Of a stretch of DNA of 64,000 nucleotides, positions 1-12,993 are shown piece by piece. A model generated the notes under the pieces. It had not been told where the DNA came from. It saw only the letters and a list, made by a program, of their open reading frames with translations, and did no database searches. This stretch comes from Thozetella sp. PMI_491 (lineage: Eukaryota; Ascomycota; Sordariomycetes; Chaetosphaeriales; Chaetosphaeriaceae). The DNA lies in assembly GCA_021432635.1 (NCBI GenBank), contig MU270015.1, forward strand, positions 2,679,678 through 2,743,677, in the 5' to 3' direction. Position 1 is the first letter of the stretch, and the number at the start of each line of letters is the position of its first letter. The position numbers and the translations under genes are program-made.

Positions 1-43
1 AATTTTCTACGAGCTCTACTACAGCTCGTCGGGAAATTACTGA
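1..43 (+). mobile_element. 3' terminus of element B, copy B0
   Basis: The window opens inside the right end of an element whose body lies outside. The same stretch recurs at 12951-12993 and, RIP-mutated, at 16667-16709. It holds a hairpin (ACGAGCT, 7-base loop, AGCTCGT) followed by about 20 bases ending in CTGA. A hairpin shortly before a terminal CTRR is the known hallmark of Helitron 3' ends, so B may be Helitron-like, although the spacing here is somewhat long. The next bases are TAGGG, as at the other two ends. Confidence 0.6.
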
Positions 44-48
44 TAGGG

Positions 49-2999
49 TTAACTAGGGACTAGTAGAGTAGTCTATAATATATAAAAAACACAGTAAAAA
101 AGTTTAAAAGATCAGCCTAGATCTTATATAATAATAGTAAGGAACTTGCCTAGTGCGCTAGAAAAGGTTAAGATAGTTATATAAAAATAGTTAGGCAGGT
201 TAAGGGTAGCTACTTAGTTAATAGGCTTAGAGGGGCCTAGTATACTATAGGATCTTATAAGTATATCAGGCCTGTTAATAGTAGGTATAACCATAGTAAA
301 GTCAGGAGTAAAGGCAGGCGGGGTAGATTAGGCTTTTATACTTTAGTCTTATACTAGGGCTTTTACTATATTAGTATCTATACCCTTATAGATAATAATA
401 GTATTATAACTTATAAATATCTCTATATTATTACTATAGTATAGCAGCTAAAAGGTTATTATTTAAGACTAATAAGAGCAGCACTATTTAACTTTATACT
501 ACTAGATATACCTATAGGGTAAACACTAGCTCCTATAATAAGTAATAGAGAAATCTAAGCTATGCTAATAGTTAATAGATATATATAACAAGTAAGTGTT
601 TATAATATATAGCTAGGTAAAATATATAATTCTATTAATCTTATAGTATTAACTAGCTAATAATAGGAAAAGCTAGGCTATACTAGTAGCTAGACATATA
701 ATAAGTAGTATTTATACTTTATAACACCTATCTCTAACTATATAAGAGATATAGCTCTATTTATCTTATAATACCTATTAGTAAATAGGAAAACTAAGGT
801 TATATTAGTAGTCTAATATATATATAAGAGCTAGGGTTTTATAATTCTTATAATATAAGCTAAGATTAATAGATAAGGGATATAACTTTATCTATCCTAT
901 AGTACTAACTAGTAGATTAACTATAATAAACAGCTACCTATATACCCCCCTCTTTTAATTCTATAAAGGTTATAATAAACCAATAGCTATAATAGCTAAT
1001 ATAAAATCTATTTATACTATCTGCTATATATTATATACTTAATATATAATCCTCTCTATATCTGCCTTACTCTATCTTTATATACTTAGTATTACCTATA
1101 ACCTTAGTATCTTCTTATATTATAAAGTCTATAATATATATCAGGTATAAAATATTTATCTTAAAAGCCTTTATCCCCTAGATAATACGATTTATATCCT
1201 TTTATTATTAGACTAATATCTATAGATTAATAAAGGCTATACCTATATTATTATTAGTTTCTTATATATTATTAACTAAGACATTCTCTAAAGACTACTA
1301 TATTATTATTATAATAGCTATTATATAAACTCTAATAACTTATCTTGTTATTAATATTATTATTATTATCATCTTAAAACAACTATTAGATAATATCTAA
1401 TAAAGTGCTATAATTCTTAATAAGTAGCTTAATATTACTAGTAATAATATCTATAAGGTTAAACTTATCTAGATAAACACACTTATTATTAGAATTATTA
1501 TCTACTATAAACTCTCTTGACTTTTAGCCCTAGGTTAGGATAGTAAAGCCTTAGATAGGTATAATAAGTTTATCCTTTTTATTGTCTTTATAGTTCTAGG
1601 TATATATCTTTATTATATTAAAGAGGGCTAAGTACTAGTTAAGGCTAAATTAGCTATAGTTAATACTAGTTATAGTATAATACTTTACTAAGCTACCTAG
1701 GTAATCCCTAATAATATAAAGGTTATCCTTATCTATTGTGTTTAATATAGTAATAACAGCTACTAATAAGCTTAGATAAGTATTAATCTAATATATATAC
1801 TTCTTAAAAAACTTAGTAATATACTTAAGTAGGGATATAACCCAGATATAATAGTTAAAAAAAAGGGATATAAGCAACTATAAGATCTTATAGCTTAGTA
1901 TATACTAAAGTACTAAGTGTATTATATAAGTAGAGAGGCACACCTTTAAAACTAGCTACTCTATTATCTTTAGGTTTATCTTATATAATATAATATTATA
2001 ATATATAAAGCAAATATATAAGATTATCTATTATACCTTTTTATATTATCTAATATATTTAAGTTTATTAAACGTCTAGAAAATTATTAACTAGTTCTAT
2101 ATATATTATAAGATTAGACTATATAAACACACCTAGTATAAGTTTAAGCCTATTATAAATAGGTTTATATTAAGTATTAATATATCTACCTCTAAGTACT
2201 AGTTATTAAACTTATTTACTATTACTTATCTCTTTAAGGATAAGTATATTATATAAATACTTAGAACTATTAGTAAGGCCTTAATAAATATAATATAAAG
2301 GATTTTATACTATAGTTAGCTTATTCTTAGATAATTCTATAGAGATTCTTATAGATTTTTTATCTATAGTAGCTACTATTAAATACTTACTACTAGATCT
2401 AAGGGTTAGTAATAACTACTAGGCTTTATTTCTTATCCTTTTTATTATATATAACCTAGTTAATAGTTTAGGTTATAATAAGCGATTAATCTATAGTAAA
2501 ATATACTATAGTAGTATAGTTAACAGCAGATAGGATAGTATAGTAATCCTTATAGGTAGTAGTATAAATATAGCTTAAGCTATTATTAATATAGTTCTTA
2601 ATAATATAGTTAGTATATTAGGCCCTAATAACAGGTAATAAGCTATCCTTATTAAAGATAGCCTTCTTACCCTATAACATAGTAATAGGCAGCTAGTTAA
2701 TAGTATCAACACCTAAGGTAAGAGCGTTATAACTATTAGCCTAAGCTTTTAGGGATAGTATTATAATAGCCTCTTCTAATATAGTATCGTCTTATTTTAG
2801 GATAATATAATTATAATAGTCTATTAACAATATTTATAATATATATACTAAAGCTATATCTAGTGCAGTACAGCCTAATTACTTCTTAGCTTTATTCTCT
2901 ATAGATACTTATAATAAGGTTGTCTAGACAGGTATATATTATATACTTAAAAGCCCTTTTAATAAAGGTATTACTTTTATAAGGCTATTAATAGTATAG
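49..2999 (-). other. A1 left part, probable decayed coding DNA
   Basis: No domain is recognised in this RIP-saturated 2.9 kb. It lies downstream, in minus-strand sense, of the helicase-like frame ending near 3000, so it may hold that protein's C-terminal part or a following gene. Minus-strand reading of about 1500-2300 gives amino-acid-like composition without low-complexity runs, but RIP leaves every frame readable once stops are ignored. No second copy exists in the window for comparison. Confidence 0.25.
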
Positions 3000-5900
3000 G
3001 TAATTATCTTACCTATTTTTCCCTAGTAGCTAAGCAGCTCTATCTTATACTTTATAGGTATTATAACTTCCCTAGGAAATACTATAGTATTATCTAGAAA
3101 GATAATAAGCTTGTCTAGGTTATACTTAATCATAATTATATTATAAATATTATAATAGGCACTAGATAAAGTATTGCTTAACTTATCTCCCTTCTTGCCT
3201 ATTATAGTACTAACTAGCTATAATATACTAGGTAATAAGTATTACTACTAGTACTTAGTCTTTATAATATAAATATATAGCACTAGTATGCCTAGCTAGT
3301 CTATATAGATTATATATTATATCTTATCCTTAGGATTATATATGTCTAGGTTATAGGTATATATTAGCTATTAGTCTATAATATATACCAGTAATAAGTT
3401 ATATAATAGCTTTTTATTCTTAGCTAGCTATTATACCTAATATATAAAGGCAATAATATCTTCTATATAGTTTAATATAAGTATAGCACTTATAAAGTAT
3501 AATACCTCCTTAAAGAATAGCTAGATTATATAAGAGAGTAATAACTCTAGGTTATACATATATTATACCTTATTAATAAATATATGCCTAAACTATATAT
3601 ACTTATTAGTATAGATATATAGTCTATACCCTTAAATCTTATAGTCTTTATACTTCTCTAGTACCTCCTTATTATTCTCTTTAAGGTCTTTATTAATATA
3701 CTTAATCTATTACTTTATAGCCTTAAAAAGTAGCTTATTAATTATATCTAGGTTAATAAAATTTAGCTATTTCTTTATATAGATAAATTTAGATAGGATA
3801 TATATCTAATACTACTAGGTAGTACTAAAAGAAAAGAGTATTATATTCTAGGTATTCTGCTTTATATTAGCTAGATATATTTTATAAGAGCTACTATACT
3901 ATTATACTACTAGGGCTGTTATAAAAACTACTTACCTTAGGCTTGCCAGTCTTATCTATCTACTTGTATAGGATTATATCAAGTGTTATATTATTAATTA
4001 TATCCTTAATATATACTTTATTACTATTATAAACAGTAGGTATACTATAGACTACTTTAATATTAAGCTGGTTTAGAAACGCCTCTTTAAGCTCCTTATA
4101 TATCTATACCACTAGTTAAAAAGGGCACCTATATATTAAAGACAGGGCTATAATCTCCTCTTTATTATCCTTTTAAGCCTTAAGCTTTAGGTATACTATA
4201 CAGATCACTAAGGTATATATAAATATCTTACCTATACCAACTATATTTACTAACAGTATTATAATAATCAGCTTAGATTCCTATAAAAACATTACATATA
4301 TATCTAACATATAGTTAGTAAATACATTTAATAAAGGCTACTACAGATCCACACATATAATAGCTGCTATAAAATCACCTTAGACTTACCAAGTAATTAG
4401 TAGGGCTTTAGGTTAAGATTAAGGCACTTAACAGGCGCTAGGCAGAAATCTTTCTATCTAATAAGCTCTTTAGAGCTAGGGGTTAATATATTAGTCTTAA
4501 AGCTAGTAGTATAGGCAGCCTTAATATAGTTAACCTTAGCTAAAGGGAAGGTATTAATTATTAAGACAATAGTAATAATATTTTAGACGCTATGTATTAA
4601 CTCCTTATACATCTCCTTAATATCTATATTACTACTCTAATCCTATATAATCTTAAGTATTTTATCTAGTAAATCTAACTATACAGCTATAAAATCCTAT
4701 AGATTTTCTTGGTTTATTAGGCTTTTAAACTACTTTATAAGGTCCTTTATAAGCTTATAATAGATAGGCTTTTAGAAAAACTAGTTAGTAGTACTAACTA
4801 TTATAGCTAGGCTTAACTAGTTAAGTAGAAGTAGTTTAACAAGTTATATAACACCTTATTTTATAATACTTATTATATAGTTAGTACTATTAATATTACT
4901 GCAGGACAATAACATACTATAATTAGCCTGTAAGAGTAATAACACCCTTAACTTACTATAGGCAATTAGCTAGCTTAGATTTTTAAAGCCTATAGTAATA
5001 ATCTACTGTTTAATATATATAGCCTAATAGATATAAATACTATATTAGGTTATAATATTACCTTTAACCTAGTCGCTTAAGTTAAAAAGGAGGCTGTGGT
5101 TAATATTAATAGCCTACTATATAGAAAGGATAGCCCTATAGTTATACTAGTTATATAGCTAGTCTATTTACTTTTTATTATTTTAACAGTCTAGGAAGAA
5201 AGCTATAGTATAAAACGCCTCTAGCCAGCTGTTTATACTATAGCTAAAATAAAAAGGCTTCTCCTCTATAATTATATAGCGCTATTCCCCTTTATACTTC
5301 TCTGTCTAAGGTATTATAATAATAAACTATAGGATTTATTAGATATATAATAATATTAATCATACTATATCTATCTAGTTTAATAGTAATACACTAGTAT
5401 TAATATCCCTATTATATATTAAGACTAGCTATAAGGCATCTTATACACTTATAACACTAAGAATAATACTAGCCAACTTATTTTCCTACGCCTTTTATAA
5501 GAGCTAGTAGATCTTAGACTATTATATTATAGCTCTCTCTTAGATATATATAGCCTAATATATGCTAAAATAACTAATAATCTTAGTTATTATATTATAG
5601 TTAATCTAGATTTAGGATTAATTTTATAAGGACTATAGTAGCTATATATACTATAATAGCTACTATTTAATTATTATTAGGCTATATACTTTAAGTATTT
5701 ATCTAAGTTATTATATTAGTAACCCTTATAAAGCCTAGGTAGGAGGTAAGGATTATATTATTTATATAGTTAGATTTAACTAGTATTAGATAGGTTTAGC
5801 CTAGGATTTTATTAGTCTTTTATTTTTCTACTAGCTTAGCCTAGTATTTAGATTTAATTTTAATAAGATACTTAACTTTACTCTAGTTATTAATCTATTA

Positions 5901-6330
5901 TTAAAATAATAGGTTAAAGCCTATGGTCTATATATTCTTAAAAGAGAAGTAGAAGTAGAAGCCTAACTTCTAGTAGAGTAAGAGCTAGTTTCTAATTATC
6001 TTTAGAATAATAGGGAAGGTTAAGGTTACTATATCTACCTAATAAAAAGTATTAACAGTTTTAAATTAGATTATTAGCTTACTATTACTAATAAGTATAA
6101 ATAAGACAGCTAGGGTATTAATAAATAAAGGGTTGCCAGCTGCCTCCTCTCTAGCTACCTCCTCTCTAGCTAAAAGCTTTAGGTTAATAGATTTACTGCT
6201 TTTCTTTTAGTGCTTTACACTAGGAGCTATAGCCTTTTAGCCTAGTTATTTTGCTTTAGTTATATTAGGTTTAAGTACTGGTTTAAGTACTGGTTTAAGT
6301 GATTTAAAAGGTGATTTTATAAAGGCTATA
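3000..6330 (-). pseudogene. SNF2/DEAD-like helicase remnant of element A1
   Basis: The minus strand at 4221-4248 reads NIVGIGKIF, which fits a Walker A loop of the form GVGKT once the RIP changes are allowed for. About 115 bases further on, 4077-4105 reads IYKELKEAF, followed by a segment ending LYKWIDKTGKP. This layout resembles the start of an SNF2-type ATPase domain, where motif I is followed by a substrate-binding helix. The frame stays usable from the Walker A down to about 3040. Upstream, 4401-6330 would supply a long N-terminal region of about 640 residues with a charged segment near 6150 (repeated AREE). Start and end are not definable because ATG codons are lost. Many TAA/TAG stops make it a dead gene. 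DEAD-box and viral-type helicases remain alternatives. Confidence 0.5.
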
Positions 6331-8000
6331 ATAGTTAAAAGGTTAAGATAAGCTATTTTTTCTAGCTAGTAATTCTATAGGGGCTATAATAGTATAGAGA
6401 GGGGTAGAAAAGATAGAAAAAGAAGGAAAGAAAGAGAAAGGAAAAAAAGGAAAGAGATATATATATTAAGAGTAGGTGGTCTATATATAGTAATATATTT
6501 TTCCTCTAGGTAGTATATTTTTAGATCTTATTAGCTTTCCTAGTAAAATATATATGTTTTAACGCTTATAAGTAAGAGTATGTGATATTTTATAGTGTTA
6601 AGTATACCTATAGCTATAAATATAGCTTAAGTAGCTAAAGGATAGTTTATATGCTATAGTTACTATAGCCTCTATAGAATTACCTATATCTAAAGCTAAT
6701 AACGTAGCTATATATTATCTAGCTAGTATTATACCTAGTATTACTAGTAGTTTATAGGACATACTAGACTGGAAAGCTTTATAGATTCTAATAGTAATTA
6801 GTAGCTGCTAGGCTGTAAATCAGCTAATTATAGCCTTAGATTACTAAGCTATTAGATTATTATATTAAGGCTCTGGCTAATATTTTATATGTTTTTAATA
6901 TATATAATATAGGCTATTTTACTAAGGCTTTAGACTATATAGCTAACTAGTAATTCTTAGAGGCTTTTTACTAGGAATATATAGTATTATAGAATTTATA
7001 ATATCTAAGGAATATAAAGTAATAGATATAGGATAAGCTATTATTATCTTATATATATATTTAAAGAGGTATATACCTTAATAATTATAATATTCTATAA
7101 TATAGCTTATTAAAAGGGTTTATATAAAAGCCTTTATAGTTATAAGAGTAAGCTATAGTAGCCTTTAAAAAAAGAAATATATACTACACTTTAATTCTAG
7201 AATTAGGCGACTACTATTAACTTATTATTTTTTCTTATCTATTAGGATATTCTATAATATAGTTAAAATATTTATATAAAAGCCTTTATAGTTATAATAA
7301 GAGTAAGTTATAATAGCCTTTAAAGAAAGGAATATATACCATACCTTAATTCTAAAGTTATATAACTACTATTAGCTTATTATTACTATTATCTACTAAG
7401 ATATTTTATAATATAGCTTAAAGTATTTATATAAAAGCCTTTATAATTATAATAAGAGTAAGTTATAATAGTCTTTAAAAAAAGAAATATATACTATACC
7501 TTTATTCTAGAGTTAAGTAACTATTATTAGCTTATTGTTTCTATTATCTACTAGATTAATACCTGTTATAAATATAAGCCTTATAATAGTCCCTTAAAAT
7601 AGGTGTTAAAGTATTAGATTTAATAACTAGTATAAATATATTTCTTTACACTATAAATTCCTTAGCTAATAAGATAAAAAGGTAAAGTCTTAGTGTAAAA
7701 GAATATTTTAGCTTTATCTTTTTATACTACTCTTATTAGATACTTCTTTCTTATATTTTATAAAATAGGGGGTAGTTAGTCACTATAATAAACTTATTCT
7801 TAATAATATAACTATTCTCTACTTTACTATCTGGCTTAATTCTTTATAAATAACTTATACTAGATTATGCCTATTCTAATAGACTATATCCTATCTTATA
7901 ATATTATATTCTAGTAGGACTTTTACACTAAGTTTACCAGTAAAAACAATAGAAAAAGCCTTAAGTCTTAGGGCTATTAGTAAGGGATTATACTATATAA
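6331..8000. promoter_or_regulatory. Divergent spacer of element A1
   Basis: This stretch lies between the start side of the minus-strand helicase remnant and the plus-strand remnant. It contains a purine-rich tract near 6410-6460 and the 155-bp tandem repeats listed separately. No coding similarity is visible. It is conserved in A2 (about 18640-20310). By position it should carry the promoters of both A genes, but no specific element can be read after RIP. Confidence 0.35.
7083..7560 (+). repeat. Three 155-bp tandem repeats in element A1
   Basis: A marker block (TATATAAAAGCCTTTATAG) recurs near 7120, 7275 and 7430. Each time it is followed by a purine-rich AAAGAAATATATAC block and a TTAGCTTATTATT block, giving a period of about 155 bp. 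A2 has the same three units near 19443, 19598 and 19752. The array therefore predates the duplication of A. Confidence 0.8.
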
Positions 8001-11000
8001 ATCAGAGGAGTAATTAATAATAAAGCTTTATAGTACTAATATCTCCCTATAAAGACTAATCACATTACAACTAGAGAAGTTTAAAACATTTTAAAATAAA
8101 GCTAAAGCCTTTAGCTTTATAAGCCTATAAGCTAGAACTAATTTATCTTATATTATATATATACCTATAGCTTATATCTTTAGATAAAGCCTAAAGGTAT
8201 TTTCTTTTAGCTTTAAGATTAACTAAGACAAGTTCCTCTATATAGTTTAGGTATATTTCTAACTATCCTTTTAAAAGTATAAAAACCTATTATTATATAA
8301 CCTAGTTATTCTACCCTATCCTAAAGCCTTTATTCCTAAAGATCCTAAAGTATTTAATAAGGATAAAAAAAGATTAAATAGTAATTTCTTAAGAGACAGG
8401 CCTAATATTATTATACCCCCTAGATATAATCCCTTGGGCTGCTTTACACTAGTAATACTAGTATATACTATATAGTAGACTACTATTACTATTACCGCCC
8501 CAAGTACTACTACTATCCTTAACACTCCTACCCTAGACGTTATAAATACTATTAAGCAGGTAGTCTTTACTATATATATTATATTCTAAAGCAGGGGTTA
8601 TATCTAAGAGGTACTAGATATCTTAAATACTAATAGCCTTAGCTTAAACACATTTATAGAGAAGCTTTATAATATATAAGATATAATTATATATAATACT
8701 ATATAAAAGGTATTAAATAATTACCTCTAAGTAGTAAGCATGCTATAAACTACCCCTAGTATATTATTTTATAACTAAATACTATAAGCGCTTAGTCTAA
8801 GCTTATAAAAGCAGGCTTATACTAACTCTCTACCACTAGTTTTAAGCCCTATAGCTTATCAACCAATACTACTAGCTGCCTTAGCTATAGCTTAGGAGCT
8901 AGAGTTAATATATAAGATTATCTTTTATAGCCTAAAAGTCTTTATAAAGGAAGTTATAGTGTTTTAGCATAGTAATATACTACTATAGTATATAATTTCC
9001 TATAATATAAAAGAGGTATTCTATCTAGAATAAATAATAAATACTATAATAGAGTTTATTAATAATATAGTTTATAAAGCCTTAGAAACTAAGAAATACC
9101 TATAAAAAATAAGCCTAAGAGTTATCCTATAAATACTAGAGATTTATAGTATCTTATAATATACCTATTCCTATAAGCCTAGTATTAACCTATTAAATAA
9201 TATATAAGATAGGTAGATTAACCAGATAAAAAGGATTAATAAGTCTAAGGCATACTTAATTATATATAGAGTAAGGTTAATTATATAAAAGGCTAATTCA
9301 CTTATATAAGGCTACTTATTAGACCTTAAAACATATTATACTAAAGGTAGTCTCCTAACTACTACTAAGCACACAATTATTATATCTAATCCTAGCGTGG
9401 TATAGCCCTTTACTAATATATAGAGCGCCCTATAAGATAAGTAGTTTCTATACCTTAGCTATAGTACTATCAGCCTAGGCTTTTAGTATAAAATCCTATC
9501 CTATTAATTAGTTTATCCTTAGTTTATATAGAATATAGGCATAGTTAATAACTTACCAGGTATATATATAATATATTAAGCCTAGGAAAGTATGTGTTAA
9601 CACTTTAGTTACTTTAGTTTTATAATAATACACTTAATCTAATAGATTAGGCCTAGCTATAAAATAACTGCTACACTTATAGGGAATAGTAGCTATAGTA
9701 TAAGTTAGGGTTACTTTGTCTACACTTTATTTCTATCTTATAACAAGTAAATACTAGTCTAATCTATATATAAGGGATACTTTTATTACTCTATATCTAT
9801 ATAGTCTTAAAACGCTTAAGGAGGGGGGAGAGAGAAGTGTTTTAATATATATATTAATTATAGTAGGAGCTATTTTAAAAATAAACTATAGTAAAGTAAA
9901 GAGTAATAGTTTAGCCTTTAAATAGAGGTAAGGGATAGAGTAAGGGTATAAATAAACTATTTTATCTTATTAAAGAGTATATTAGCCACCTTTATAATAT
10001 AGCTTTAGGGCAGTACTATAACACTAGGGTTTAAATACTTTATAATCTCCTATATAAAGAGCTTTATAACCTCTTATATATAGCTATTATATAAGAGGAT
10101 TATAGCTTTAGTCTTAAGAAGTTAAGCTTAGTATAAGAGTAGGTCGACTAGGCTTGTTTAAGTTATATTATAAAGCCTTTAAAGGTTAAGTATCTAGCTA
10201 TAAATAGCTTAAGCTATATAAGTAAACCACTACTCTTTACTTATCCTACCCCTTATTAAAAGCCCTTAGATACTAATATAGATATTAAGCAGTATAAAAG
10301 GTAGTATACTATAGCTAAAAAGGTCTATAAGGATAGTAATAAACTATACCTAATAGATATAGTTAGTCAGGATCTTTTTATTATTTAGCCCTATATAATC
10401 AGTAAGAAAGTTATTAATATATAAGGAAAAGCTATAGGTTTTATAGCCTTAGCTCTTAAGAAAGATGTTAAGCTTATACTTAAGCTACTATATAATTAAG
10501 TTTTAAAGCTAGACAAGCTTAGCCTTGTTATAAAGCAGTAAGAAATAAGAGCCTACTATGCCTAGGCCCTTTTCTTCTCGCATAATATTAGCCTACTTAG
10601 AGATAAGCTTAGCTAGCTACTACTAGCCCTCTTTCTCAAGGTTACTCCTTACTTAGCTTATAGCCTCTGCCTTATATAAGGCCTTACCTATTACTATAGA
10701 GAGGTAGTATATAATAACCTTAGTAAGCTATACTTAGCTATACTTATTAAATATATTAATAAGAAAGAGGGCACTAAGGATATATATATTAGGTTTAATA
10801 TAGAGTAAGGCAGCACTATATATACTTTTTTTACCCTATAGACTATAGATAAATAACTATATAGTAGCTAGGGGGACTAGGTAGATATAGTCTAAGTACT
10901 TAAGTACAAGGATCTCTTCTACTAGGGTGTCTCTCTACTAGGGCTTTATGTTTGCTATCACCTTCTTTCCTATATCTAACTTAGACAGTAGGCTTATAAT

Positions 11001-11760
11001 AATATTGTTTTTAAGTAAATAAAGGTCTATAAAAACTAGTATAATAAGAAATAATATTAGTCTTACTATAATAATAGTAAGAGATACTTAAAGAGTAATA
11101 GACTTAGATAGAAAGTATTAGATAGGGAGTATTAAGCTAGGTAATAATAAGCTAGCTGCTATAAGTATTAAGCTATAACTAGTAAGGAAGAAGGGTGTTA
11201 AGTCTAAGTATAGGCTAGTAGTAAAGGCTCTTATTAAATATATTACTATTAGTGTCGCTATAATTATATTTAAAGGCTTATATAGTTATAATAGGCTCCC
11301 TTAGCTAATATTATTAGCCTTAGTCCCTAGGTAAATCCTCTCCCTAGCTTATAGCAGTACTTTTTAAAGCTAATACTTTTCTATGTATTATATAGCTAGG
11401 TTTAGTAGAGTTTTAAATAGTATTAATACTTTCCTAAGGGTCTTAAGATCTATATTTTAAATAATATCCTTATATATTATAGTTAATATAGTCTTAATTA
11501 TATTAAGGCTTTTATACTTCTACTTATACTATTTAGTAGGAGATAGTAGGGATAGGGGTTTAAGGGCTAGATACTTATACCTTTATATTATAAGCTAGGC
11601 TATCTTATATATATTATTACTAGCTAGCTCCTTAAAAAAGACTAACTTAGACTAATAAGGCTAAGGTATTAGATTTAAAGCGATATATAAGGGTTAGTTA
11701 GTATATATAGTTTTAAGGCTTGCTTAGGGCTAGTTAATAGGGTTTTATAACAGCTATAGC
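8001..11760 (+). pseudogene. Unidentified plus-strand coding remnant of element A1
   Basis: I do not recognise this gene. Plus-strand reading around 10200-11000 gives protein-like sequence with mixed charge and hydrophobicity (for example near 10270-10420 and 10560-10800), ending in a lysine- and arginine-rich segment around 11000-11200. The alternative frames are lower in complexity. A2 keeps the same layout at about 20310-24100. No RT, DDE, HUH-Rep or recombinase motif was found. Every frame is broken by TAA/TAG stops and by the loss of ATG. It could be the mobility protein of element A or a captured gene. Only the position, and to some extent the strand, are supported. Confidence 0.35.
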
Positions 11761-11827
11761 ACTTATAGCTATCTAGGTATTATAATGTATAATAGCTATT
11801 ATAAAATCATCCTTAAATAAAAGTAAG

Positions 11828-11910
11828 TGTTGGTTCAATACTAGGATCCCATTCCTGGGGTAAAACAAAGGGCTAAAACTGGTTCATACTGTTGGTCTGG
11901 TCTTCTCTGT
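11828..11910 (+). mobile_element. Unmutated LTR-like fragment (TGTTGG family), cut by gap
   Basis: The first 83 bases of the repeat that is complete at 59719-59946 appear here with no mismatch. They start at TGTTGG directly after A1 and run into the N gap. Normal CA/TG content shows that it escaped RIP and is young. The remainder, and possibly an internal region and second LTR, lie in the gap. Confidence 0.8.
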
Positions 11911-12650
11911 NNNNNNNNNNNNNNNNNNNNNNNNNNNNNNNNNNNNNNNNNNNNNNNNNNNNNNNNNNNNNNNNNNNNNNNNNNNNNNNNNNNNNNNNNN
12001 NNNNNNNNNNNNNNNNNNNNNNNNNNNNNNNNNNNNNNNNNNNNNNNNNNNNNNNNNNNNNNNNNNNNNNNNNNNNNNNNNNNNNNNNNNNNNNNNNNNN
12101 NNNNNNNNNNNNNNNNNNNNNNNNNNNNNNNNNNNNNNNNNNNNNNNNNNNNNNNNNNNNNNNNNNNNNNNNNNNNNNNNNNNNNNNNNNNNNNNNNNNN
12201 NNNNNNNNNNNNNNNNNNNNNNNNNNNNNNNNNNNNNNNNNNNNNNNNNNNNNNNNNNNNNNNNNNNNNNNNNNNNNNNNNNNNNNNNNNNNNNNNNNNN
12301 NNNNNNNNNNNNNNNNNNNNNNNNNNNNNNNNNNNNNNNNNNNNNNNNNNNNNNNNNNNNNNNNNNNNNNNNNNNNNNNNNNNNNNNNNNNNNNNNNNNN
12401 NNNNNNNNNNNNNNNNNNNNNNNNNNNNNNNNNNNNNNNNNNNNNNNNNNNNNNNNNNNNNNNNNNNNNNNNNNNNNNNNNNNNNNNNNNNNNNNNNNNN
12501 NNNNNNNNNNNNNNNNNNNNNNNNNNNNNNNNNNNNNNNNNNNNNNNNNNNNNNNNNNNNNNNNNNNNNNNNNNNNNNNNNNNNNNNNNNNNNNNNNNNN
12601 NNNNNNNNNNNNNNNNNNNNNNNNNNNNNNNNNNNNNNNNNNNNNNNNNN
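11911..12650. other. Assembly gap (740 N)
   Basis: This is a run of N with no sequence. It joins the start of a TGTTGG-family LTR to the right end of element B, so the missing DNA includes at least the rest of the LTR and the left part of B1. The true size is unknown. Open frames that cross it are artefacts. Confidence 0.99.
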
Positions 12651-12993
12651 GGAATCATACAAACCCTGGTTGTCAGCTATAGGAAATTAGCTCTAGTATA
12701 ATTGGTTGTTAAGCGAGCCCCACTTATACAGGCCTTAGCGAGGTGAAGCAACTCTAGGATTTCTCTCGTATAGATTTAAATCTAGAAAATTCTTAAAAGC
12801 TTAGAATTTAATATTTAAGCTTATTTTTATCCTTTCTATCTCCTATATTTTTTTAAAGGTGTTTTTTAAATAGGAAGTCTACGAGCTCTACCCCCCTTTT
12901 TTCTACGAGTTCTACCCCCTGTTTTTATGGATTTTAGCGTCGCACGGGCCAATTTTCTACGAGCTCTACTACAGCTCGTCGGGAAATTACTGA
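12651..12993 (+). mobile_element. Right end of element B, copy B1, little mutated
   Basis: These 343 bases match 16367-16709. The second copy differs by C-to-T and G-to-A changes, so B1 is close to the pre-RIP state. The end contains a 14-bp palindrome (TAGATTTAAATCTA, near 12771) and three related motifs, TCTACGAG(C/T)TCTAC, near 12878, 12901 and 12957. The last of these forms the terminal hairpin before CTGA at 12990-12993. No coding potential is visible. The left part is lost in the gap. Confidence 0.75.

Larger units (their letters stand above)
44..11827. mobile_element. Element A, copy A1
   Basis: Positions 4401-11827 align along their whole length with 16710-about 24130 (constant offset near 12,309), differing mainly by C/T and G/A. 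This defines a repeated element of at least 7.4 kb. The first 4.36 kb (44-4400) is present only here, but it continues the same minus-strand helicase frame, so A2 is probably the truncated copy. The layout is a minus-strand gene, a spacer with tandem repeats, then a plus-strand coding remnant. No terminal repeats were found because the right end is cut by the LTR at 11828. The superfamily is unknown. Confidence 0.7.

Noticed and set aside
44..58. Telomeric repeat tract after B0 (TAGGGTTAACTAGGG)
   Set aside because: Only two imperfect units are present and they are not extended. It is too short to call telomeric and is noted only through the TAGGG finding.
8316..8525. 69-codon open frame on the minus strand
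   Set aside because: It lies antisense within the plus-strand remnant of element A, is made of I, V, L and Y as expected from TA-rich DNA, and is not open in A2 (20630-20840 region). It is a chance frame.
11841..12701. Three long open frames across the N gap
   Set aside because: They consist almost wholly of undefined residues. They are products of the gap with no coding evidence at either edge.
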